A stretch of DNA of 10,701 nucleotides, taken from an uncultured Lachnospiraceae bacterium. Lineage in GTDB: Bacteria; Bacillota; Clostridia; Lachnospirales; Lachnospiraceae. Of the stretch, positions 1-6,295 are shown piece by piece. Location of the stretch: contig CAMAHO010000060.1 in NCBI GenBank assembly GCA_945834545.1, positions 1-10,701 on the forward strand. Direction: 5' to 3'. The position numbers were made by a program, and so were the translations under genes. Under the pieces are notes generated by a model. It ran no database searches, was not told where the DNA came from, and worked only from the letters and a program-made list of their open reading frames with translations. How positions within the stretch are numbered: the stretch's first letter is position 1; every line of letters starts with the position of its first letter.

Positions 1-207
1 GAACGCAGTCGCCACTGAGCCAGGACGGCGAATTGGCGACGGTCTCGTACGGCGATAAAGAAAAAATCAAAGTATTTAGAAAAACCAGCATTCGTAGCGT
101 GATTGAAAGATAACCCCGGAGGGATTGTTGTTTTCTTTTGTGCGTTTCGTACCAGGTGGACCATCGGGGACACTAAAAAAGCCGGAAATTACCGTCCCCA
201 GGACCAC
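1..207. mobile_element. Foldback (MITE-like) element, copy A, cut by the left window edge
   Basis: This stretch holds no gene. Read on the minus strand it matches the left half of the element at 6296-6708. Positions 1-48 are identical to the reverse complement of 6482-6529 over all 48 bases. Bases 63-112 (poly-A and GTATTTAGAAAAACC region, then GATTGAAAGATA) match the 6418-6465 region with scattered differences. The outer end, 155-207, is a hairpin-forming terminus with GGTGG/CCAC and GGGGAC/GTCCCC pairs, shared with the copy at 2305-2358. The element begins three bases after the chemoreceptor stop, so its terminal hairpin may end that transcript (inference). The other half would lie left of the window. 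No transposase is visible, which fits a non-autonomous element. Confidence 0.75.
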
Positions 208-210
208 ATA

Positions 211-2199
211 TTATCTAAGCTGGAACTGAGAAATGGTATTCATCAATGCCTGTGCGCATTCTCCCAGCTGAGTGGAGATAGCGGAATTCTCCTGGGCACT
301 AGCAGCATTGTTCTCTATGGTGTCGCTGATTTCCTGAATACTGCCTAAAATCTCATCTGCTGATTTCTTCTGGGTTCCCACATAAGTGACGATGTTCTCT
401 GCCATCCTAGCATTTTCTTCTGAGTAGCTTACACTATTTTCAATGGTCTTCCAGGTCCTCTCCACTAAGTTTTTGCCCCTCTCAACAGAACGAAGAGAGT
501 TCTCTATGGCTCCGCTGATTTTGGTGCTGGATTTGGTACTGTTGCCGGACAGAGCTCCGATTTCCTCTGCCACAACCGCAAAGCCCCTTCCTGCCTCCCC
601 AGCTCTTGCCGCTTCTATAGAGGCATTGAGTGCAAGGAGATTTGTCTGATTTGCAATTCCGTTAATCTCAGTGACAAAGCCGGCAATTTCTTCATAGCAA
701 TCCGAGATTTCCTGCATTGCTTCCACTAACTCCTTCATTTCCTCAGAGCCTGCTGCCAGACAGCTGTTGGTATTGGCAAGGTTTTCCTGAATGGAAGAAG
801 CAAAGCCTTCTATCTCAGCCATATTGTCCGTCAGCTTTTGCATTTCTCTTGAAGCATTTCCCACAGATTCACTCTGGGCACTGGCAGCAGTTGCAACCTC
901 CTCGCTGGTATCGGATAACCCTTTGGAATACTGCAGCACTGTGGTTGCCTGCTCGTTGATTTCCGTAAAGCTCTGATTAAGAACCTGCATAATCTCAATC
1001 AAAGCATTTTTGATAACCTCGTAATCCCCGGAAAACTGTCCATCCACAGTGAAATTCAGGTTTTTCTCTGAAATAGCAGTTACTGTCCCTGCAATTTCAG
1101 AAATATATTTCTGTAACGACTGAATGGTATCATTGAGTGCAACAGAAAGGGCATGCACCTCACAGGACTGTTCATCCACTTCAAAGGTATATTTCAGCTC
1201 CCCATCTGCAATCTTGCTGACATTCGCCGCCAGCTCCTCCAATGGAAGGAACAGTGGATTGATTCCTTCTACCAGGCGTCTCTTGGCCAGATTGCCAAGT
1301 ACCAGGCTGAGAAGAATGGTAAGCACCACAATGGTAGCCACCACCACAAGAATCCATCGAATGGAAATCACTGCTACAACCGTCCAGTCTGTAGCCTCTG
1401 AACGATTGCTGATGGCAAACTTAGGTCCCCCGCTGTAATCAAAGATAAGCTTTGTACTCAAAGGCTTTTCACAAACCCCTTTATACTTTCCGCCCATGGC
1501 TTCCGTCACTGTAGTAGAGCTGTCATTGGTCAAAGCAATGCTCTCATTGGGATGGGTCAGAATGGTGCCTTCCTTGGAAACTAAGAACACATAATTGCTT
1601 CCGTCATAGGATTTCTCAATCAAGCCTACCAGGTCATCCAGGTACATATCCAAGCCAGCTACACCAACTGCCTTGCCATTGACAAAAATAGTTTTTGACA
1701 GAGTGATACAGATATTCCCGGTCTGTTGATCCACATAGGGCTCTGTGACATAAACACCCTCTGTCTGCATAGCGCCCTGATACCAAGCCCGCTCCGAAAC
1801 GACGAAATCCTCATCAGGAATCCATCCTCCGGACATATAGGTCATGATACCGTCAGAATAGACAACCCCCTCCTCCTTGACGCAGAGATATACAGCAGAA
1901 ATATCCTCGTACTGCTGTACCATAGAATCCACATAGGAGTGAAAATTCTCATGGCCTGTCTCGTACGACACGCCTGTTGCAACGGTGTTGATAAATGCAA
2001 TTTTTTCAGACATAGCATTATCTACCTGGGAGGTATATAGTCGCACCTGCTTAGTATTGTCCTTCATGATGTAAAAAATCATCATACCCAGAACGGCAAT
2101 TCCGGCCAACAAACACAATCCTGTGATAATTCGCTTCACAAGGAGATTTGCCTTTCGGTTAACATTGAAACTGAGCTTCTGTAATTCCTTCTTTTCCAT
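211..2199 (-). CDS. Methyl-accepting chemotaxis protein with dCache sensor domain
   Basis: A membrane chemoreceptor of about 662 residues that would signal through CheW/CheA to the flagellar motor. Order: cytoplasmic N-terminus, TM1 about 23-45, extracellular dCache domain about 50-270, TM2 about 275-302, HAMP about 303-356, then a long helical signalling domain. The conserved hairpin tip is clear at about 511-547 (ELNG-like entry, GIANQTNLLALNA, IEAARAGEAGRGFAVVA). The sensor carries R137, W139, Y140, Y155 and D184 with the spacing of the amino-acid-binding dCache motif known from PctA; the first motif tyrosine is F132 here. The ATG at 2199 is preferred over an in-frame upstream start at 2241 because AAAGGAAAG lies at the right distance before it. 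No CheB/CheR-tethering pentapeptide is seen at the C-terminus. No other chemotaxis gene is nearby, so it appears to be a stand-alone receptor with its own promoter. The ligand is inferred only. Confidence 0.95.
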   Translation of the reverse strand: MEKKELQKLSFNVNRKANLLVKRIITGLCLLAGIAVLGMMIFYIMKDNTKQVRLYTSQVDNAMSEKIAFINTVATGVSYETGHENFHSYVDSMVQQYEDISAVYLCVKEEGVVYSDGIMTYMSGGWIPDEDFVVSERAWYQGAMQTEGVYVTEPYVDQQTGNICITLSKTIFVNGKAVGVAGLDMYLDDLVGLIEKSYDGSNYVFLVSKEGTILTHPNESIALTNDSSTTVTEAMGGKYKGVCEKPLSTKLIFDYSGGPKFAISNRSEATDWTVVAVISIRWILVVVATIVVLTILLSLVLGNLAKRRLVEGINPLFLPLEELAANVSKIADGELKYTFEVDEQSCEVHALSVALNDTIQSLQKYISEIAGTVTAISEKNLNFTVDGQFSGDYEVIKNALIEIMQVLNQSFTEINEQATTVLQYSKGLSDTSEEVATAASAQSESVGNASREMQKLTDNMAEIEGFASSIQENLANTNSCLAAGSEEMKELVEAMQEISDCYEEIAGFVTEINGIANQTNLLALNASIEAARAGEAGRGFAVVAEEIGALSGNSTKSSTKISGAIENSLRSVERGKNLVERTWKTIENSVSYSEENARMAENIVTYVGTQKKSADEILGSIQEISDTIENNAASAQENSAISTQLGECAQALMNTISQFQLR

Positions 2200-2268
2200 A
2201 TCGTACTTTCCTTTCTCTGTATACAAAACCTTCAAAAGCAATGTACAGAATCAAATATCTTTCGGAAA

Positions 2269-2297
2269 ATTATAACAGAAAAATCGGGAAAAGTACA
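2269..2297 (-). promoter_or_regulatory. Probable housekeeping promoter of the chemoreceptor gene (extended -10)
   Basis: On the minus strand a perfect TATAAT (2274-2269) is preceded by TG one base upstream, giving TGTTATAAT, an extended -10. The -35 with a 17-base spacer would be TGTACT (2297-2292), which is weak; the extended -10 may compensate. The leader to the ATG at 2199 would be about 60 bases. The repeat copy at 2305-2358 ends a few bases upstream of the -35. Confidence 0.5.
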
Positions 2298-2304
2298 GAA
2301 ATTT

Positions 2305-2358
2305 GGTGGTCCTGGGGACGTTAATTTATGGCTTTTTTATTGTCCCCGGTGGTCCACC
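2305..2358. repeat. Solo terminal hairpin of the foldback repeat family (copy B), possible terminator
   Basis: GGTGG (2305-2309) pairs with CCACC (2354-2358), and GGGGAC (2314-2319) with GTCCCC (2342-2347), giving a stem with an A/T-rich loop. The sequence matches the outer ends of the elements at 155-207 and 6319-6376, including the loop pattern TAATTT-TGGC-TTTTTATT. Here only the end is present, with no core. It lies about 40 bases behind the SGNH gene stop and just upstream of the chemoreceptor promoter. It may therefore stop operon transcripts, although there is no U-tract directly after the stem, so intrinsic termination is uncertain. The interval 2359-2400 shows nothing further. Confidence 0.7.
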
Positions 2359-2400
2359 CCGAAACGATACTGGTAACAAGGGAAGCTCTATCGCTATCTC

Positions 2401-3291
2401 TTAGTCTTGCTGCCGGATCCAATCCACCCAGTTCGTATAGTATCGACCCAGCACATGGAAGGAGTCACTGGAATAGTCTGTAGACAGATTCCCCTCCTCG
2501 TCATCAAACAAAACATTCACATCCAGATAGTAGGTTCTTTCATTGTCAGCTGATGCTTCTATCATTTGATTCACACGGTTAATGTTTTTATTGTTAAAAA
2601 TACAGTCTTTTTCAGACTGTTCCTTTGTCACGTGCAAATTTGCACATAAGTAAATCTTAGCCTCACCCTGTGCACCTTTGATTTGCTCCAAAATCTCATT
2701 ATACTGGGCTTCCACTCTCTCAAAACGATAACCCAGCTCGTTGATTCCCAGCATCAGATAGATGGTATCATACTGTTTTCGCTCCAGAATTTCCTCAAAG
2801 CTCAATTTCCCCTCTCCCGGAACCGTAACTGTCTTTTTGTTTAAAGAGAACACGGACATCCCTGAGGAAGCAAAAAAAGTGGCATTCTCAATATTGCCAT
2901 ATTCCATAAGGCCGACTGTCCTGGAATCCCCGATAAACAGGGCGTTGGCAAAGAACTCCTGCCTACCGGTTTCCTCCTTTGGAGCATCCTCCTGCTCTTT
3001 AGATACCGTATCCTGTGCCTGAGACTCCTGCTCCTCCGTGGATTGTTCAGACTGTTTGATAGGAGCCTCTTCTGATGGTTCCGCCGATGACTGCGTTTCC
3101 GGTTGTTTCTCTATTACATTAATTTGTTTCCCCTCCTCAGGGGAGGAGTAAACCTGCTCTGTACTTTTTGCAAATACCGTTTTGTCCATATTCTCCAGGT
3201 AATCCTTGACATACCTTACACCCAAAATAAACGCACACAACACAAAACAAGATAAAAACCATTTTGCAAACAGCAAATCTCTCTTCTTCAT
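2401..3291 (-). CDS. Membrane-anchored SGNH-fold acyl hydrolase/acyltransferase, PatB-like partner of the MBOAT
   Basis: A 296-residue protein with an N-terminal membrane anchor (about 10-27), a low-complexity Glu/Gln/Ser-rich linker (about 45-110), and an extracytoplasmic SGNH/GDSL-type domain. The catalytic blocks are visible: GDSR at 121-124 with Ser123 as nucleophile, Gly144, GINE at 182-185 (Asn184; GxND is more usual), and DSFH at 276-279 with Asp276 and His279. Members beside MBOAT genes usually receive acyl groups delivered across the membrane and move them onto, or remove them from, a cell-surface polymer. It is the last gene of the sigma-factor operon, 73 bases after the MBOAT gene. 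A purine-rich GGAAGGG lies 14 bases before the ATG, farther than ideal, so translation may be modest. Peptidoglycan is the favoured acceptor because of the SigV/RsiV context, but a secreted polysaccharide or teichoic acid is possible. Confidence 0.85.
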   Translation of the reverse strand: MKKRDLLFAKWFLSCFVLCAFILGVRYVKDYLENMDKTVFAKSTEQVYSSPEEGKQINVIEKQPETQSSAEPSEEAPIKQSEQSTEEQESQAQDTVSKEQEDAPKEETGRQEFFANALFIGDSRTVGLMEYGNIENATFFASSGMSVFSLNKKTVTVPGEGKLSFEEILERKQYDTIYLMLGINELGYRFERVEAQYNEILEQIKGAQGEAKIYLCANLHVTKEQSEKDCIFNNKNINRVNQMIEASADNERTYYLDVNVLFDDEEGNLSTDYSSDSFHVLGRYYTNWVDWIRQQD

Positions 3292-3326
3292 TTGTATCTC
3301 TGTACCCTTCCTTTCCTAGATCTCCA

Positions 3327-3360
3327 ATATCGAAATTGTGTGCCCCATGGATTTCGATAT
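3327..3360. repeat. Intercistronic hairpin between the MBOAT and SGNH genes
   Basis: A perfect 10-base inverted repeat, ATATCGAAAT (3327-3336) and ATTTCGATAT (3351-3360), with a 14-base loop. It starts four bases after the MBOAT stop codon. No U-run follows on the minus strand, so it does not look like an intrinsic terminator. It may stabilise or process the mRNA and set the ratio of the two products (inference). Confidence 0.55.
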
Positions 3361-3364
3361 AACA

Positions 3365-4696
3365 TTAAAACTGATAATACAAAAAGGGATTGTTGATTCC
3401 CTTGTAGAGAAAATAAACCGAACCGGCAAAGATCCCCACAAGAACAATCTGTCCCAAACCGGTGTCCTGTAGTTTCGCCCAGATTTTTTGCGGCAGCTTC
3501 ACCACAAACAGCAGGCAAAGGAGCAGATACACTCCATACTCCTGTCCATACTTGACAAAATCCCCCTGAAAGCCGTAACCTACCATATTGTCTGCACCAA
3601 ATAGTCTTCCGAAAAACAACTGGAGCTGGTTCCAATCTGTATTGGCAAACACAGCCCAGGACAGAGGAATCAAAAACAGCATATATAGATGTCCCAATAT
3701 GCGATAGCGGTCCAAAAACTGCTTTAATCCGGCCCTTTCCACTGTGATTACCACAAACAGCAGAAGACCCCAGAGCACAAAATTATAGCTTGCGCCATGC
3801 CAGATACCTGTCAAAAGCCACACCACAAAGAGATTGCGATAGGTGATAAGCTTTCCCTTTTGATTTCCACCTAATGGGATATAGACGTACTCCCGAAACC
3901 AGCTCCCTAAGGTGATATGCCAGCGTCGCCAGAATTCTGTCATGCTGGTGGATAAATAGGGATTGTCAAAGTTTACGGGTAAATCAAAGCCCAGCATACT
4001 TCCCAGACCAATGGCCATCAGGGAATACCCCAGAAAGTCAAAATAAATTTGAAAGCTGTAGGCGAATAATCCAAGCCATGCCAGAGGCGTGGAGATACTC
4101 TCATACCCGATGGCAGTAAGCTGACTCCACAGCCCACCCACGCGATTTGCCAAGATCACCTTACTTCCAAGTCCCAGGATAAACACCCGAAGACCATTTA
4201 AAATAGAGTGAAAATTGTAGGTTCTTTTGTGTATCTGATGGCAAATATCCCGAAATTGCACGATGGGACCTGCCACCAGCTGAGGAAACATACTTAGGTA
4301 CACCCCGTAGTGTAAAAAGGAGGATTCAGCTCTGCATTTCTTCCTATGTACATCACACAGATAAGAAATGGCCTGAAAGGTGTAAAAGCTGATGCCGATG
4401 GGAAGAACCCTCAGGAAATACTTACAAACAACCAGATAAAGGACATTTGTTGCCACACCCAAGGGAAACCAAAGCTTTCCATGACTTTTGTCTATTAAAA
4501 TCCCAAATAGATAATTCAACATCAGTGAAGCCATAAAGAACAGGATATATTCCGGCTTTTCGGCAGAACCGATTCCATAAAACAAAAGACTTCCAAGGAG
4601 CAGGCACACATTTCTGAACCGCTCCGGGGTCAGATAATATATGCATAGAAAAATCGGCATAAAAACAAATATGAACTCTATGCTGCTAAAAACCAT
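3365..4696 (-). CDS. MBOAT-family O-acyltransferase (AlgI/DltB/PatA-like)
   Basis: A polytopic membrane protein of 443 residues, predicted to take an acyl group from the cytoplasm and pass it across the membrane to an extracytoplasmic acceptor enzyme. Family signatures are clear: LPIGISFYTFQAISY about 98-112, the FDFLGYSLMAIG segment about 219-230, NPYLSTSMTEFWRRWHITLGSWFREY about 245-270 with YIPLGGN following, and LTGIWHGASYNFVLWG about 295-310, where His300 is the expected catalytic histidine. The start is supported by AAAGGAGC nine bases upstream. It sits 45 bases after the anti-sigma gene and ahead of the SGNH gene, an arrangement like patA-patB. The stretch between VVCKY and LPIGIS (about 89-98) is shorter than I expect for the family, and the protein is short overall, suggesting a small in-frame loss of a cytoplasmic loop. 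Acceptor identity is inferred from context. Confidence 0.93.
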   Translation of the reverse strand: MVFSSIEFIFVFMPIFLCIYYLTPERFRNVCLLLGSLLFYGIGSAEKPEYILFFMASLMLNYLFGILIDKSHGKLWFPLGVATNVLYLVVCKYFLRVLPIGISFYTFQAISYLCDVHRKKCRAESSFLHYGVYLSMFPQLVAGPIVQFRDICHQIHKRTYNFHSILNGLRVFILGLGSKVILANRVGGLWSQLTAIGYESISTPLAWLGLFAYSFQIYFDFLGYSLMAIGLGSMLGFDLPVNFDNPYLSTSMTEFWRRWHITLGSWFREYVYIPLGGNQKGKLITYRNLFVVWLLTGIWHGASYNFVLWGLLLFVVITVERAGLKQFLDRYRILGHLYMLFLIPLSWAVFANTDWNQLQLFFGRLFGADNMVGYGFQGDFVKYGQEYGVYLLLCLLFVVKLPQKIWAKLQDTGLGQIVLVGIFAGSVYFLYKGINNPFLYYQF

Positions 4697-4741
4697 ACTA
4701 CTTTGCTCCTTTGCTCTTCCTAGTCCTTGTTTGGAGAGGCT

Positions 4742-5674
4742 TTACTTTCGAATGGAGGTTAACTCTTCATTTGGAATCTCAAACTCCAAAGCTCCCATAT
4801 ACATAGGAGCGACATCCCCTTCATCAAAGGCAATCACAATGTTGCCACCCTCGTTAACATAAAACTTCGTATCTTCCGTAATCGTCTTAAAATTCAAACC
4901 TTCTATTTCATCATGAAGCCAATAATGGACATCCTCATCCGCGTCCATATTCTGCTGCATTTGCTTTTTAATGCTGTCGCTAATCGGTGTCAGGTAATCT
5001 GCTCCCTCGAGGAACAAGTCCTTTAGCTTCAATAGCTCACCGGTCTTTAAATCCACCGTATAATAGTAATTCCACTGGTAACCGCTACCCGCTCCCTGAT
5101 AACACATTAGTTTAACACAGAAGTAGGTCTCTGTGGTGGTCAAAATCTCACTTTTCACAAGATAATCCTGATAGCCCTGTTCATCCCCCAGATAGGTCTC
5201 AAATTCTGCAATAATCTCATTGGTAATCTTTTGAATATCCGCATTAATCTCGTTTAGGGATTGCTCCAGGGTTTCCTGGACCTTCTCATCCTGGTCTGAA
5301 TTTGTGGAAACGATTTTGGGCACCTCAATATCCGCTTTGTTACGCTGCGACTCAAACCGGTAATCTCTGAAGGTAACTACCCGAATCAGGGAACCCACAA
5401 TAGGCAGCTCACTCATGGCATGGGCAACGGTTGCGGAGGTATTGGGAAGAATAATCATCACAGCCAGGATGGCTGCAGCCACTGAGGAAAACTTTACCAA
5501 TCGCTTTTTGTATTTTGAACTCTGATTTCTTTTCTTTGCCCGGTCCATGGTTTCAAGCAGCTTGCGCATATCCTGAGCCTTCATCTGCGGCTTCAGATAC
5601 TCCAGCTTCAAACTGTCAAGCTTCTCCTCCAAAACTTCATTGCTGTTCTTTCTTTGAGTAAAATCACACACCAT
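4742..5674 (-). CDS. RsiV-like membrane anti-sigma factor with DUF3298-type sensor domain
   Basis: About 310 residues: a cytoplasmic N-terminus (about 1-60, basic and helical) expected to hold the sigma factor, one membrane segment (about 62-80), then a signal-peptidase-like TVAHAM site followed by a SELPIVGSLIRVVTF stretch typical of RsiV homologues. The extracellular part ends in a DUF3298/RsiV-type domain (YYTVDLKTGELLKLKDLF about 204-221; FYVNEGGNIVIAFDEGDVAPMYMGALEFEIP about 271-301). In B. subtilis, RsiV binds lysozyme directly, is then cut by signal peptidase and by RasP, and frees SigV. The ATG at 5674, one base after the sigma-factor stop, is favoured because AGGTG precedes it at a workable distance; a GTG at 5683 would give an eight-base overlap. 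Tight coupling to the sigma gene supports the pair. Lysozyme as the actual signal is an inference. Confidence 0.88.
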   Translation of the reverse strand: MVCDFTQRKNSNEVLEEKLDSLKLEYLKPQMKAQDMRKLLETMDRAKKRNQSSKYKKRLVKFSSVAAAILAVMIILPNTSATVAHAMSELPIVGSLIRVVTFRDYRFESQRNKADIEVPKIVSTNSDQDEKVQETLEQSLNEINADIQKITNEIIAEFETYLGDEQGYQDYLVKSEILTTTETYFCVKLMCYQGAGSGYQWNYYYTVDLKTGELLKLKDLFLEGADYLTPISDSIKKQMQQNMDADEDVHYWLHDEIEGLNFKTITEDTKFYVNEGGNIVIAFDEGDVAPMYMGALEFEIPNEELTSIRK

Positions 5675-5675
5675 C

Positions 5676-6224
5676 CTATTCACCTACCTTTCTGCTCGGC
5701 TCTATGCTTTGCTCCCTATCATCCTCCAGAGCAGCTCTCATTTTTCGTAGACTGCGATATAACCTGCTCTTAACGGTACTAAGATTTTCATCCAGAATCT
5801 CTGCTATCTCCTCCAGCTTCCGATCCTCAAAAAACCGGAGAATCACCACCGCTTTGTCTTTTTTCTCCAACTGGTCTATGGCTCGTTTCAGGTCGATATC
5901 CTCATATCGGTCCTCTGCATAAGCCTGGTCCTGAAACCCTTCCTCCTCCATCTCCTCATAGGAATAGGCTTTCGCATGCTTTAAGAAACTAAAGCATTCA
6001 TTCAGCATAATCCTATAAATCCAGGTTTGGGCATATTCCGGCTGTTTCAGAGTGTGACAGCTGCGAAGCGCTTTGTAGGCTCCATTCTGTACAATATCGC
6101 TGGCATCTGCATCATTATGTACATAGCTGTACGCCAATCGATAATATGCATTATATTGCTCCAGAAGAATCGTCTCTACGAGATCCTGATTCTCTTTCTT
6201 CTGCTTTCCAAACAGGCGTTGCAA
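5676..6224 (-). CDS. ECF-family RNA polymerase sigma factor, SigV-like
   Basis: A 182-residue ECF sigma factor with region 2 at about 20-85 (LLEQYNAYYRLAYSYV, DADASDIVQN, TWIYRIMLNEC) and region 4 at about 112-165 (AVVILRFFEDRKLEEIAEIL followed by LSTVKSRLYRSLRKMR, the -35-binding helix-turn-helix). It would direct RNA polymerase to envelope-stress promoters and be held inactive by the membrane protein encoded next. The reading frame stays open far upstream (to 6632), but that part is repeat-element sequence. The true start is most likely the TTG at 6224: a full AAGGAGG lies at 6239-6233, eight bases before it, the resulting length is normal for the family, and the promoter at 6291-6263 gives a leader of about 30 bases. 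It is the first gene of a four-gene operon and is probably autoregulated. Assignment to the SigV group rests on the RsiV-like partner and the downstream acyltransferases. Confidence 0.92.
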   Translation of the reverse strand: MQRLFGKQKKENQDLVETILLEQYNAYYRLAYSYVHNDADASDIVQNGAYKALRSCHTLKQPEYAQTWIYRIMLNECFSFLKHAKAYSYEEMEEEGFQDQAYAEDRYEDIDLKRAIDQLEKKDKAVVILRFFEDRKLEEIAEILDENLSTVKSRLYRSLRKMRAALEDDREQSIEPSRKVGE

Positions 6225-6262
6225 AGCTCTCTCCTCCTTCCAAATTGCTTTCTCTATAGGAT

Positions 6263-6291
6263 TAGACGATGTACTTGAGAAAAAAGTTTCA
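6263..6291 (-). promoter_or_regulatory. ECF-type autoregulatory promoter of the sigma/anti-sigma/acyltransferase operon
   Basis: On the minus strand: TGAAAC (6291-6286), a T-rich 17-base spacer, then CGTCTA (6268-6263). The AAC of the -35 and the CGTC of the -10 are the hallmarks of promoters used by SigV/SigW/SigX-type ECF factors. The expected transcription start near 6256 leaves about 30 bases before the TTG start at 6224, with the ribosome site inside. No competing TTGACA/TATAAT pair was seen here. Confidence 0.8.
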
Positions 6292-6295
6292 CACA

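Noticed and set aside
2270..2310. SigD/FliA-type promoter for the chemoreceptor (CAAA and CCCGATTT)
   Set aside because: The spacing is short and both boxes deviate from TAAA-N15-GCCGATAA; the extended -10 TGTTATAAT is a better explanation.
3288..3635. Minus-strand frame of 115 codons overlapping the MBOAT 3' end
   Set aside because: It lies in another frame of a well-conserved MBOAT gene and its composition is not protein-like.
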